Shown here: piece after piece, positions 1-9,312 of the stretch
How positions within the stretch are numbered: position 1 is the first letter of the stretch
Layout of the letters: each line of letters begins with the position of its first letter
DNA from: Sulfitobacter delicatus
GTDB taxonomy: Bacteria > Pseudomonadota > Alphaproteobacteria > Rhodobacterales > Rhodobacteraceae
Direction: 5' to 3'
Assembly (NCBI RefSeq): GCF_900102535.1
Contig: NZ_FNBP01000002.1
Coordinates: 124,001 to 188,000, forward strand
DNA length: 64,000 nucleotides
The notes under the pieces: generated by a model
Told to the model about the DNA's origin: nothing
Seen by the model: only the letters and a program-made list of their open reading frames with translations
Database searches by the model: none
Position numbers and translations under genes: made by a program

Positions 1-170
1 GTCATCAAGAGATAGCCCGCAATCACCGCCACCAGCGCGCCTACAACGATCGCTTTGATCAGCCCAGAGCCGCCAAAGGCGAGCATCAGGAAAGCCACCA
101 GCAAGCCGATGCCACCGCCCATGTACCAGCTGCGCTTGGTACAGGCCTCTCGTTCCGAAATCTGTGTCAT
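1..170 (-). CDS. Small membrane protein of the nuo operon (3' part cut by window edge)
   Basis: Only the N-terminal 56 codons are present, starting at an ATG (170-168) with a GGGAGAA ribosome-binding site about 11 bases upstream. The visible part is a short polar start (MTQISEREACTKRSWYMGGG) followed by two hydrophobic stretches, roughly residues 20-32 and 38-54, separated by a GGSG turn, so a small inner-membrane protein is likely. It lies 79 bases downstream of nuoE on the same strand, where related bacteria carry a small gene of unknown function before nuoF. I do not recognise a named family. The reading frame is open to the window edge. Confidence 0.7.
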   Translation of the reverse strand, partial: MTQISEREACTKRSWYMGGGIGLLVAFLMLAFGGSGLIKAIVVGALVAVIAGYLLM

Positions 171-249
171 AGCTATCGTTTTCTCCCTAATTGCGGGCGA
201 TGCGGCTGGTTAGTGGCGCCGTCTGTGGCTGCCCGTTGCGAAATCTCCG

Positions 250-1401
250 TTATTCTTTGGCAAGCCTCCCGGCCTGTTCTACCCAATTGTCGCGGCTGAC
301 CCGGCCTTTGAAGCCTTCGAGGTTCTGATCGACCCAAGCGACCTCATCCGGGCCCCATTTGGCGATCTGGTCAAAATGATAAAAGCCCATGCCATTGAGC
401 ATCTGCTCCAGCTTTGGCCCGACGCCTTTGATCTTTTTCAGATCATCGGCGCCCGTCTCACGCGGACCGTCCAACTGGGCAGGCTTGTTGCCCGGCGTGC
501 GCGGCGTTTTCGTCTCGGCGGCAGCAGCATCGGCGGTCTCGCCTTTGGGATCACGTTTCGAGCGCGGTTTGCTTTTGGAAACGGCCTCGGCCTCCTGCTC
601 GGACACACCGGTCTTATCCGCAGGCTCGCCCTCTGCCGGACGCGGCTCTTCGGCTTCGACCTCTTCAATCGGCTCGGGCTGCGGCGCATCGGGCTGGGAC
701 TGCCAAGGCGTCAGCAATGGCACTTCGCTGCCGTCGATCCGCTTGACCGTGTCGCCAATATCCACCGCCAATTGCGCGCTGGCGTTATACTGTTTACGCC
801 CGCTCTCATGGTCCGTCAGGCTAGTCAGCCCGGACAAAGGCTCCGAAGCATAACGCCCGTTCTGCGGGCCCGGCACCGGCACGGTCCCATTGGCCAGATC
901 GTCCAGAATTTCATTCAGACGCGCGGTGGTCAGGTCTTCGTAGTAGTCCTTGCCGACCTGCGCCATCGGGGCGTTGGAACAGGCACCCAGACACTCGACC
1001 TCTTCCCAAGAGAACCGCCCATCAGCCGACAGCTCATGCGGACGGGCTGCGATGCGTTCTTTGCAGACGGCGACCAAGTCCTCGGCCCCGCAGATCATGC
1101 AGGACGTAGTGCCGCAAACCTGAATATGTGCAACAGAACCAACAGGTTGCAGCTGGAACATAAAGTAGAATGTCGCCACTTCCAGCCCGCGGATATAGGC
1201 CATGCCCAGCATTTCCGAAACATGCTCAATCGCCGGACGGGTCAGCCAGCCCTCTTGCTCCTGCGCACGCCACAGCAGCGGAATGATCGCGCTGGCCTGA
1301 CGGCCTTCGGGGTATTTGGTGATTTGCGCTTCGGCCCATTTCTGGTTCTCAGGCGTGAAGGCAAAAGTCTCGGGCTGGTCGGGGTGTAGACGGCGGAGCA
1401 T
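250..1401 (-). CDS. nuoE: NADH-quinone oxidoreductase subunit E with C-terminal helix-hairpin-helix extension
   Basis: The 383-residue protein is the 24-kDa [2Fe-2S] subunit of complex I, part of the cytoplasmic NADH-oxidising arm. Residues 1-165 form the thioredoxin-like NuoE domain, with the cluster ligands Cys96, Cys101, Cys137 and Cys141 in C-x4-C and C-x3-C pairs. After a Pro/Glu/Lys-rich linker (about 170-317) comes a helix-hairpin-helix domain (318-383, with the core [12 protein letters not shown]). Ordinary NuoE is only about 170-240 residues long, so the tail is an addition. The ATG at 1401 shares one base with the stop of the upstream gene (TAATG), which indicates translational coupling. 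An in-frame TTG nine bases further upstream lies inside the upstream gene and was not used. Confidence 0.95.
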   Translation of the reverse strand: MLRRLHPDQPETFAFTPENQKWAEAQITKYPEGRQASAIIPLLWRAQEQEGWLTRPAIEHVSEMLGMAYIRGLEVATFYFMFQLQPVGSVAHIQVCGTTSCMICGAEDLVAVCKERIAARPHELSADGRFSWEEVECLGACSNAPMAQVGKDYYEDLTTARLNEILDDLANGTVPVPGPQNGRYASEPLSGLTSLTDHESGRKQYNASAQLAVDIGDTVKRIDGSEVPLLTPWQSQPDAPQPEPIEEVEAEEPRPAEGEPADKTGVSEQEAEAVSKSKPRSKRDPKGETADAAAAETKTPRTPGNKPAQLDGPRETGADDLKKIKGVGPKLEQMLNGMGFYHFDQIAKWGPDEVAWVDQNLEGFKGRVSRDNWVEQAGRLAKE

Positions 1402-1673
1402 TAAGTGCAAATCCCAGTATTCGTGACACGGTAAGTGCCGGTCTGATTGTCAAAGGTTACCGTGTCCCGCTTTGCGTAATTGGTAACCATGATATTGATG
1501 GTCCAGGTATCGACGCCTTCTGCACGCAACACATCGACAAGCTGGGCCTCGCTAATCCTGCATCCATTCATCTGCAAAAAGCGATCCACCGCAGGCCACG
1601 GGTTGGACGCATCTGCCGATGCGGGCAGCGGCAGTGCTACAAGCGCTGCGAGAAGGAGCAGGACAGGTCTCAC
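1401..1673 (-). CDS. Small secreted protein between nuoD and nuoE
   Basis: The gene encodes 90 residues. The N-terminus is a clear Sec signal peptide (hydrophobic stretch [20 protein letters not shown]) with likely cleavage after ASA near residue 20. The mature part of about 70 residues contains two cysteines (in NGCRIS and the C-terminal TGICT) that could form a disulfide in the periplasm. The start overlaps the last bases of nuoD by 4 bases and the stop overlaps the nuoE start by one base, so it is co-translated with complex I genes. I recognise no domain. Its position suggests an accessory role in complex I assembly, or simply operon membership; this is inference. Confidence 0.75.
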   Translation of the reverse strand: MRPVLLLLAALVALPLPASADASNPWPAVDRFLQMNGCRISEAQLVDVLRAEGVDTWTINIMVTNYAKRDTVTFDNQTGTYRVTNTGICT

Positions 1674-2914
1674 CGGTCAATCTCTCCAAAGACGACGTCC
1701 ATCGTCCCGATGATTGCGGCCACGTCGGCCAGTTGGTGACCGGTGGCAATGTGGTCCATCGCCTGCAGGTGCAAGAAACCCGGCGCACGGATTTTGGCGC
1801 GGTAGGGTTTGTTGGACCCGTCCGCGACGAGGAAGACGCCGAACTCACCCTTGGGCGCTTCGACCGCGCAGTAGACTTCGCCCGCAGGCACGTGGAAGCC
1901 TTCGGTGTAAAGCTTAAAGTGGTGGATCAGGCTTTCCATGTCGGTCTTCATCGCGGTGCGCGAGGGCGGTGTGATCTTGCCACGGGCGAGGATATCGCCC
2001 TGCCCTTCGGGGGCGCGCAGCTTTTCAATCGCCTGCTGGATGATGTAGGTCGACTGGCGCATCTCTTCCATGCGGCAGAGGTAACGGTCAAAACAGTCGC
2101 CGTTCTTGCCCACGGGGATCTGGAAGTCGAATTCGTCATAGCATTCGTAGGGTTGCGCACGGCGCAAGTCCCACGCAAAGCCCGAGCCGCGCACCATGAC
2201 GCCGCTAAAGCCATAGTCGAGAATGTCCTGCTCGGTCACGACACCGATGTCGACGTTACGCTGTTTGAAAATCCGGTTCTCGGTCAGCAATTCGTCAATA
2301 TCGACCATGAATTTGGTCAGGAACTGCGCACACCACGCTTCGATGTCATCAAGCAGCGCGGGCGGAAGGTCTTGGTGCACACCACCAGGGCGGAAGTAGG
2401 CCGCGTGCAGACGTGCGCCGCAGGCCCGTTCGTAGAAGATCATCAAGCTTTCACGCTCTTCAAAACCCCACAGCGGCGGGGTGAGCGCGCCGACGTCCAG
2501 CGCCTGCGTGGTGATGTTGAGCAGGTGGTTCAGAATGCGCCCGATCTCAGAGAAGAGCACCCGGATCAGCGAAGCGCGACGGGGCACGGCCGTGTCGGTC
2601 AGCTTTTCAATCGCCAGACACCAAGCATGCTCTTGGTTCATTGGAGCAACGTAATCGAGCCGGTCGAAATACGGCAGGTTCTGCAGATACGTCCGGCTTT
2701 CCATCAGCTTTTCGGTGCCACGGTGCAGCAGGCCGATATGCGGATCGCACCGCTCTACGACTTCGCCATCAAGCTCCAGCACCAGCCGCAAAACACCGTG
2801 TGCAGCAGGGTGTTGCGGGCCGAAGTTGATGTTGAAGTTGCGGATCTTCTGCTCGCCGGACTCAAAGTCGGTCGACCCGTCGTCAAAGGCTTTTGTGCGA
2901 ATGTCGCCGTCCAT
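1670..2914 (-). CDS. nuoD: NADH-quinone oxidoreductase subunit D
   Basis: The 414-residue protein is the 49-kDa subunit of complex I, located in the peripheral arm next to the quinone-binding site with NuoB. The family hallmark [17 protein letters not shown] appears at about residues 27-43, and the length fits the stand-alone alphaproteobacterial form, not the NuoCD fusion. The ATG at 2914 was chosen because the homology begins right after it and because it shares a base with the stop of the 57-aa gene upstream (TAATG). A longer in-frame start would run into that gene. Confidence 0.96.
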   Translation of the reverse strand: MDGDIRTKAFDDGSTDFESGEQKIRNFNINFGPQHPAAHGVLRLVLELDGEVVERCDPHIGLLHRGTEKLMESRTYLQNLPYFDRLDYVAPMNQEHAWCLAIEKLTDTAVPRRASLIRVLFSEIGRILNHLLNITTQALDVGALTPPLWGFEERESLMIFYERACGARLHAAYFRPGGVHQDLPPALLDDIEAWCAQFLTKFMVDIDELLTENRIFKQRNVDIGVVTEQDILDYGFSGVMVRGSGFAWDLRRAQPYECYDEFDFQIPVGKNGDCFDRYLCRMEEMRQSTYIIQQAIEKLRAPEGQGDILARGKITPPSRTAMKTDMESLIHHFKLYTEGFHVPAGEVYCAVEAPKGEFGVFLVADGSNKPYRAKIRAPGFLHLQAMDHIATGHQLADVAAIIGTMDVVFGEIDR

Positions 2915-3087
2915 TACCGTTTCTCCAGTTCTTGCAGCTTCATACCCATCCACCACAGCAGGGCAATCGTGCCCAGCGGGATCAGACAGGCCGCCGCCCA
3001 GTATTTGTTGATGCCGAAGAACGGCAGGAGCTTGACCATCGGGATGGCGGTCAGCGCAGAGAGGATCAGCCAGCCAAGCCCGCCCAT
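2914..3087 (-). CDS. 57-residue membrane protein between nuoC and nuoD
   Basis: This short frame encodes 57 residues, starting [20 protein letters not shown] and ending LQELEKR. Two hydrophobic segments (about 3-23 and 29-48) joined by a short loop suggest a two-helix inner-membrane hairpin. The ATG at 3087 overlaps the nuoC stop by one base, and its own stop overlaps the nuoD start by one base, so it sits exactly in register with its neighbours. An AGGA motif lies just upstream inside nuoC. The perfect fit between two operon genes supports a real gene. I know no named family for it. Confidence 0.75.
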   Translation of the reverse strand: MGGLGWLILSALTAIPMVKLLPFFGINKYWAAACLIPLGTIALLWWMGMKLQELEKR

Positions 3088-3716
3088 TACTTCGCGTCCT
3101 TGCTCACGTGGCCGTCGGGGGCCGCTTTGTCGTCACCGGGCAGGATGTAATCCGCCCCTTCCCAGGGCGACATGAAGTCGAACTGGCGATACTCCTGAAC
3201 GAGGCTCACAGGCTCATAGACCACACGTTTGGCGGCTTCGTCATAGCGCACTTCGGTATAGCCGGTGGTCGGGAAATCCTTGCGCAGCGGATGGCCGCGG
3301 AAGCCGTAGTCCGTGAGGATACGGCGCAGGTCGGGGTGGCCGGAAAACAGAATGCCGAACATGTCGAAAATCTCACGCTCGAACCAATCGGCACTGGGGT
3401 GCACGGAGGTCAGCGAGGGCACCATGTCCTTTTCGCGGGCCGTGGCACGCAGGCGGATGCGGTGGTTTTGGTACATCGACAGGAAGTGGTAGACCACGTC
3501 GAACCGCTTGGCCCGGCCCGGATAGTCAACAGCCGTAATGTCCACGAGGGTCGAGAAGCGGCAGGTCGGGTCGCTGCGCAGGAATTCCACCAGCCCGGCC
3601 ACATTGGCCAGCGCCACATTCATGTTCAGCTCACCCTTGGTGACATCCCAGCCGAGCACACAATCGGGCCGTTTGGCTTCGATATAGGCCCCAAGTTCCT
3701 GCAGTTGTTCGCTCAT
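3087..3716 (-). CDS. nuoC: NADH-quinone oxidoreductase subunit C
   Basis: The 209-residue protein is the 30-kDa peripheral-arm subunit of complex I. The family signature is clear at about residues 111-150 ([12 protein letters not shown], then GHPDLRRIL and GHPLRKDFP). The ATG at 3716 is preferred over an ATG 18 bases upstream because the strong ribosome-binding site GGAAGGAAGA lies between the two, correctly spaced for the downstream start. The gene is followed without a gap by the 57-aa membrane-protein gene. About 100 bases separate it from nuoB. Confidence 0.95.
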   Translation of the reverse strand: MSEQLQELGAYIEAKRPDCVLGWDVTKGELNMNVALANVAGLVEFLRSDPTCRFSTLVDITAVDYPGRAKRFDVVYHFLSMYQNHRIRLRATAREKDMVPSLTSVHPSADWFEREIFDMFGILFSGHPDLRRILTDYGFRGHPLRKDFPTTGYTEVRYDEAAKRVVYEPVSLVQEYRQFDFMSPWEGADYILPGDDKAAPDGHVSKDAK

Positions 3717-3815
3717 CGCAAATCTTCCTTCCACGCGCCGATCAACGCCATCTGTCTGTCGCGCATCCGGCGCGTTGTCTGTCTCGCCCGCGCCGCTAAG
3801 GGCGCAGGCTATAGC

Positions 3816-4786
<971 letters not shown>

Positions 4787-4793
4787 GGGGATG

Positions 4794-4800
4794 CTCCTTT
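4794..4800 (-). promoter_or_regulatory. Ribosome-binding site selecting the TTG start of nuoA
   Basis: On the minus strand the heptamer AAAGGAG lies 7 bases before a TTG codon (4786-4784). The first ATG is nine bases further on and too far away for this site. This supports a TTG start for nuoA. Confidence 0.6.
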
Positions 4801-4855
4801 CGCGGTGCGCGGCAGTCGAAAGGGGTCCGAGCCCCGCGCAGACAAACTTGAAACG

Positions 4856-4884
4856 GGTTTAACTCTGCCGGTGGGTAGGGTCAA
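4856..4884 (-). promoter_or_regulatory. Candidate sigma70-type promoter of the nuo operon
   Basis: On the minus strand the hexamers TTGACC and TAAACC are separated by exactly 17 bases, close to the consensus -35/-10 layout. The -10 box ends 69 bases before the nuoA start. No other promoter-like pair this good was seen between nuoA and the end of the liu cluster. Confidence 0.6.
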
Positions 4885-4948
4885 CGGGCCAAGGCCGCAT
4901 ATTGCCGCCCTGCCCCGTTCAATACGATCAATTCACGCAGGTCTGACG

Positions 4949-5731
4949 TTAGATCACCCAAGCCGCCTTGCGCTTGTCGAAAAAGGCGCCGATTCCCTCG
5001 GCGGCCTCTTCAGTTTCCCAACGGGCCGCGAGGGCGTCGATGGATAGTTTTACGGCTGCGGGCGTAGCGATTCCGCCCAAGTCCTGCGCGAGTTTTTTGG
5101 CGGCCGCAACGGCACCCGGCGCGCAGGACAGATAGGGCACGACTTCGGCCTCTACCGCCGCGTCCAACTCATCTGCCGGAACGGCACGGGCCAGCAGCCC
5201 CAGATCGACCGCTTCCGCCGCATCAAACAGCCGCGCCGACATAAAGACCCGCCGCGCGCGCCCCTCGCCCATCCGTGCCAAGACGTAAGGCCCGATGGTC
5301 GCGGGGATGATGCCCAGCCGGGTCTCGGTAAAGCCCATCTTGAGGCTATCCACGCCCACGGCCACGTCACAGACCGAGGCCATGCCAACCCCGCCGCCAA
5401 AGGCATTGCCCTGCAGCTTGCCGATCACCGGCTTCGGCAGGGCGTTCAGCGCCCCCAGCATGGTGGCCAGCTTGCCTGCCTCAGCCGAGCGCGTTTCGGC
5501 ATCCATATCCGCCTGATCGCGCATCCAGCCCAGATCACCGCCCGCGCAGAATGACTTGCCCGCCCCGGTCAGCACCACGACACGCACCGCATCGTCTGCG
5601 GCCAACTTGCCCGCCGTATCCGTCAAGTCCGCCAGCATCTGTGCCGACATCGCGTTGTGTTTCTCTGGACGGTTCAGGGTAAGCGTCGCCACCCCGCGCG
5701 CGTCGGTCTCGATCGTCAAAGTCTCGTACAT
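4949..5731 (-). CDS. liuC: Enoyl-CoA hydratase family protein, probably methylglutaconyl-CoA hydratase
   Basis: The 260-residue crotonase-fold protein has the two oxyanion-hole segments FCAGGDL (61-67) and NAFGGGVG (109-116). It lies 2 bases downstream of HMG-CoA lyase in a cluster that encodes the rest of leucine degradation. From this context its likely reaction is hydration of 3-methylglutaconyl-CoA to 3-hydroxy-3-methylglutaryl-CoA. The family assignment is firm from sequence; the exact substrate is inferred from the neighbours. It is the last gene of the cluster. Confidence 0.88.
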   Translation of the reverse strand: MYETLTIETDARGVATLTLNRPEKHNAMSAQMLADLTDTAGKLAADDAVRVVVLTGAGKSFCAGGDLGWMRDQADMDAETRSAEAGKLATMLGALNALPKPVIGKLQGNAFGGGVGMASVCDVAVGVDSLKMGFTETRLGIIPATIGPYVLARMGEGRARRVFMSARLFDAAEAVDLGLLARAVPADELDAAVEAEVVPYLSCAPGAVAAAKKLAQDLGGIATPAAVKLSIDALAARWETEEAAEGIGAFFDKRKAAWVI

Positions 5732-5733
5732 AG

Positions 5734-6588
5734 TTAGCCTCGCATCGCCCGTGCCATTTCGGCGGCCTCTTCGACCACCGTTTGATCCACCCCGGTGTCA
5801 TAGCCCAGATCCGTCAGATGTGCGTTCACCGCCTCGGTCGCGACATTGCCCGCCGCTCCCGGCGCATAGGGACAACCGCCCAGACCACCAACCGCCGCAT
5901 CAAAGACCCGCACGCCCATCGAAAGAGAGGCATCGATATTCGCCATCGCCCGGCCATGGGTGTCGTGGTAATGCCCCGCCAGACGCCCCACCGGCACCAC
6001 ATCGCGCACTGCCAGCAGCATCCGCGCGATGGTGTCGGGCGTGCCCGCGCCAATCGTGTCGCCCAGCGAGACCTCATAGCAGCCCATCGCAAAGAGCTTG
6101 TCCGCCACCCGCGCCACCTCGCCCGGATCGACCTTGCCATCATAGGGGCATTCCACGACGCAAGAGACATAGCCCCGCACCGGCATGTCGATGTGCCGCG
6201 CCTCTTCGAGGATCGGCGCAAAGCGCGCGAAAGCCTCTTCGATGCTGGCGTTGATGTTCTTCTTGCTGAACCCTTCGGAGGCCGAGGCGAAGATCGCGAT
6301 CTCATCGGCCTTGGCCTTCACCGCGTCCTCATAGCCGTACATATTCGGCGTCAGCGCGGCATAGCGCACCCCTTCGGCACGGTTGATCCCGGCCAAGACC
6401 TCACCCGACCCCGCCATCTGCGGCACCCATTTGGGGCTTACGAAACTGGCGCATTCGATGCGGCGGAACCCGGCTTCGCTCAGCTTGTCGACCAGCGCCA
6501 CCTTCTCGGAAACCGGAATCTCCCGCTTTTCGTTCTGCAACCCGTCGCGTGGTCCGACTTCGAAAATCTCACAATGTCCAAGGCTCAT
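5734..6588 (-). CDS. liuE: Hydroxymethylglutaryl-CoA lyase
   Basis: The 284-residue protein cleaves HMG-CoA to acetoacetate and acetyl-CoA, the last step of leucine breakdown. The TIM-barrel signature EVGPRDGLQNEK is at 10-21, the metal-binding HYHDTHGRAMAN motif is in the second half, and the glycine-rich active-site loop GLGGCPYAPGAAGN carries the conserved cysteine. The length matches the bacterial family. It lies 39 bases downstream of the GST gene and 2 bases upstream of liuC. Confidence 0.95.
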   Translation of the reverse strand: MSLGHCEIFEVGPRDGLQNEKREIPVSEKVALVDKLSEAGFRRIECASFVSPKWVPQMAGSGEVLAGINRAEGVRYAALTPNMYGYEDAVKAKADEIAIFASASEGFSKKNINASIEEAFARFAPILEEARHIDMPVRGYVSCVVECPYDGKVDPGEVARVADKLFAMGCYEVSLGDTIGAGTPDTIARMLLAVRDVVPVGRLAGHYHDTHGRAMANIDASLSMGVRVFDAAVGGLGGCPYAPGAAGNVATEAVNAHLTDLGYDTGVDQTVVEEAAEMARAMRG

Positions 6589-6627
6589 TGGCCGCTCTCC
6601 CCATTCATGTTGGTCCCGCCGCCCGGC

Positions 6628-7296
6628 TTAGTCCACCGGCCAAGGCGCATAGAAATCCTGCGCATAGAGCCGCCCCTCCTCGGGCAAGGCCTGCGCAAAG
6701 CTTTCGCGTTCCGTGATCCGTTCATACCACGCCGCAACCGATGGGTGGTCATCCAATTTCACGAAATGTCGCGCCATATAAACCGCTTGGCCGACCGAGA
6801 TATCGGCGGCGGAAAACCCAGAGGTCAGCAGGTAATCGCGGTTTTCAAGCGGTGTCGAGAGCCGCGCCTCAAGCGCGTCGTAACATTTGCCAATCCGCGC
6901 CGCCTCAAGCTTCATCACGATCGGGCTGCGCATGGCATCCTCGCGCAGGGCGATATGCTGCTGGGTCAGCGCCGCCGCATGTTGGCTGATGGTCTCGGCA
7001 AAATGCACCCAAACCAGCCACGCCATCCGGTCCGGGCTGCCCACCGAGCGGCCCATCCGGTCCGGACTATAGCGCTCGCAGAGATACTGCGTGATCGCCC
7101 CGGTTTCGAACATCCGCTCGCCGTCAATCTCCAACGCCGGCACCCGGCCCGCGGGCGAGAGCACCAGATACTCCGGGTCGCGCAGGCTGCGGTCAAAGGC
7201 ATGCATCTTGACCTGAAATTCGACATCATCAAGCTCATGCAGCAGCCAAAGCGTGCGCATCGAGCGGGTCTGCGGGCAATGGTGTAGCGTGATCAT
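6628..7296 (-). CDS. Glutathione S-transferase family protein
   Basis: The protein has 222 residues. It has an N-terminal thioredoxin-like domain (about 1-80, starting MITLHHCPQTRSMRTLWLL) with the glutathione-binding FETGAITQYL segment, followed by an all-helical C-terminal domain. The ATG overlaps the liuD stop (ATGA), so it is coupled to the carboxylase subunit. GSTs are sometimes found in leucine-degradation clusters of Rhodobacterales, but no role in the pathway is established from the sequence. Its substrate is unknown. Confidence 0.88.
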   Translation of the reverse strand: MITLHHCPQTRSMRTLWLLHELDDVEFQVKMHAFDRSLRDPEYLVLSPAGRVPALEIDGERMFETGAITQYLCERYSPDRMGRSVGSPDRMAWLVWVHFAETISQHAAALTQQHIALREDAMRSPIVMKLEAARIGKCYDALEARLSTPLENRDYLLTSGFSAADISVGQAVYMARHFVKLDDHPSVAAWYERITERESFAQALPEEGRLYAQDFYAPWPVD

Positions 7297-9233
7297 GCTT
7301 CTGCCTCAGCCTCCAGCCGCACAAGTGCTGCCCCAGCCTCGACCTGATCGCCCGGCTGTGCCAGCACCTCGGCCACCACCCCATCGCGGGCGGCGAGCAA
7401 GGAATGCTCCATCTTCATCGCCTCAAGCACTGCCAAGCGGTCGCCCTTGGTCACCCTCTGGCCCACTTCGGCATCAATCGCACGCACCAGCCCCGGCATC
7501 GGCGCCTCGACGATATTGCCATCGCCATGCGCCGCCGCCGCCTTTGCCAGCGGGTCGATCACATCAAAGGCAATGCCATAGGCATCAAAGACCGTGACCA
7601 CGTCACCCGCGACCGAGACCGTCGGCGCCACATGGCCGTCGACCTTCCAACGCCCACCGATCCGCTCGGCGCGCACTTCGCTGTCGCCCACGGTCCAAAG
7701 CTGCACGTCTTCCGACAGCACCCGCACCTTCAGCAAATACTCTTCGCCGTCCCGGCCCAGCATCACCTGCCGCCGCAACGGCCGCCAAAGGTTGAACCCT
7801 GCCTCCGCCGCAGGGTCCAGCAGCCCAAGCGCCGCCATCCCCGCCAGCGCAAAATGCCGCCCGGGCACCGCGGGCTGCGCGGTCAGCGCGTCAATATCGC
7901 GCGCAATCAGGCCGGTATCGACATCGCCCTTGGCAAAACCCGCATGCCCCGCCAGCGCGCCGAGGAAGGCAAGGTTCGTCACCGTGCCCCCCACTTCGCA
8001 GCCCTTCAAGGCCGCCCGCAGCCGCGACAACGCCACGTCCCGCGTCGGCCCATGCACGATCACCTTGGCGATCATCGGATCGTAGAAGGGGCTGATCGTA
8101 TCGCCCGCCCGCACGCCACTGTCGGCGCGGGTTTGGGGCGTGAACGAGAGATGCGTCAGCGTCCCGGTGGCGGGCAAAAACCCCTTCGGCACGTCCTCGG
8201 CATAGAGCCGCGCCTCAAAGGCATGGCCCTCGATGGTCAGCTCATCCTGTTGCTTCGGCAAGGCTTCGCCCGCCGCCACGCGCAACTGCCACTCCACCAG
8301 ATCGACGCCGGTGACCAGTTCCGTCACCGGATGCTCCACCTGCAAACGCGTGTTCATCTCCATAAAGAAGAAGCCATCAGCGCTCAGCCCGCCCGAGCTA
8401 TCGACGATGAATTCCACCGTCCCGGCCCCGGCATAGCCAATCGCCTCCGCCGCGCGCACCGCCGCCTCGCCCATGGCGCTGCGCATCGCTTCGGTCATGC
8501 CCGGCGCGGGGGCCTCTTCGATCACCTTCTGGTGGCGGCGTTGCAAGGAACAATCCCGCTCAAACAGATGCACCGCATGGGTCCCATCGCCAAAGACCTG
8601 CACCTCGATATGGCGAGGCTTGGTCACGAATTTCTCGACCAGCACATCGGAATTGCCAAAAGCGGTCTTGGCCTCCGACCGTGCCGAGTCCAGCGCTTCC
8701 TGAAAGCTCCCGGCCTTCTCGACCAAACGCATCCCCTTACCGCCGCCGCCCGCGACGGCCTTAATGAGCACCGGATAGCCAATCTTCTCCGCCTCACGGG
8801 CCAGCAACGCATCATCCTGATCCGCCCCGTGATAGCCCGGCACCACCGGCACGCCCGCCTCGACCATCAGCGCCTTGGCCGCATCCTTCAGCCCCATCGC
8901 CCGAATGGCCTTGGCCGAAGGCCCGACAAAGACCAACCCCGCCGCCTCAACCGCCTCCACAAAATCCGGGTTCTCGCTCAAAAACCCATAGCCCGGATGG
9001 ATCGCCTGCGCGCCACTGTCGAGCGCCGCCTGAATGATCACATCGCCTTTCAGATAACTTTCCGCCGGAGCCGAGCCGCCGATATGCACAGCGGCATCCG
9101 CCATGGCGACATGTTTCGCGCCCGCATCCGCATCGGAATAGACCGCCACACAGCGCACCCCCATGGCCTGCGCCGTTTCCATTACCCGGCAAGCAATCTC
9201 ACCCCGGTTCGCAATCAGGATCGTGTCAAACAT
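7293..9233 (-). CDS. liuD: Methylcrotonyl-CoA carboxylase, biotin-containing alpha subunit
   Basis: The 646-residue protein starts with a biotin carboxylase module (MFDTILIANRGEIACRVM) that includes an ATP-grasp domain with the GGGGKGMRLV loop. It ends with a biotin carboxyl carrier domain bearing the EAMKMEH motif (604-610), so Lys607 is the biotinylation site. With LiuB it converts 3-methylcrotonyl-CoA to 3-methylglutaconyl-CoA. Propionyl- and acetyl-CoA carboxylase alpha subunits share this architecture; the pairing with liuB, ivd and HMG-CoA lyase points to the leucine enzyme. Confidence 0.93.
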   Translation of the reverse strand: MFDTILIANRGEIACRVMETAQAMGVRCVAVYSDADAGAKHVAMADAAVHIGGSAPAESYLKGDVIIQAALDSGAQAIHPGYGFLSENPDFVEAVEAAGLVFVGPSAKAIRAMGLKDAAKALMVEAGVPVVPGYHGADQDDALLAREAEKIGYPVLIKAVAGGGGKGMRLVEKAGSFQEALDSARSEAKTAFGNSDVLVEKFVTKPRHIEVQVFGDGTHAVHLFERDCSLQRRHQKVIEEAPAPGMTEAMRSAMGEAAVRAAEAIGYAGAGTVEFIVDSSGGLSADGFFFMEMNTRLQVEHPVTELVTGVDLVEWQLRVAAGEALPKQQDELTIEGHAFEARLYAEDVPKGFLPATGTLTHLSFTPQTRADSGVRAGDTISPFYDPMIAKVIVHGPTRDVALSRLRAALKGCEVGGTVTNLAFLGALAGHAGFAKGDVDTGLIARDIDALTAQPAVPGRHFALAGMAALGLLDPAAEAGFNLWRPLRRQVMLGRDGEEYLLKVRVLSEDVQLWTVGDSEVRAERIGGRWKVDGHVAPTVSVAGDVVTVFDAYGIAFDVIDPLAKAAAAHGDGNIVEAPMPGLVRAIDAEVGQRVTKGDRLAVLEAMKMEHSLLAARDGVVAEVLAQPGDQVEAGAALVRLEAEAEA

Positions 9234-9250
9234 GCTCTACCCTTTTCATC

Positions 9251-9298
9251 TCTTTCTGGTTCCAAATACTTCGGGGGGTCCGGGGGGCTGGCCCCCCG
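9251..9298. repeat. Copy 1 of a two-copy intergenic repeat with GC-rich hairpin
   Basis: The element starts with an AT-rich part (TCTTTCTGGTTCCAAATA) that can pair weakly with itself, then CTTCGGGGGG, then a perfect hairpin CGGGGGGC-TG-GCCCCCCG (9281-9298). A second copy is at 21726-21772. It lies in the 79-base gap between liuB and liuD. It could act as an RNA-stability or attenuation hairpin; it lacks a T-run after the stem. Confidence 0.7.
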
Positions 9299-9312
9299 AA
9301 ACCGCGCCCCGA

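Noticed and set aside
376..1389. Long plus-strand open frame opposite nuoE
   Set aside because: It mirrors the minus-strand nuoE gene, has no plausible start site and its composition (runs of Arg, Leu, Gly) is typical of antisense frames in GC-rich DNA.
1619..3175. 518-codon plus-strand open frame opposite nuoD
   Set aside because: It covers nuoD and the small neighbouring gene on the opposite strand and resembles no protein; nuoD itself is unmistakable.
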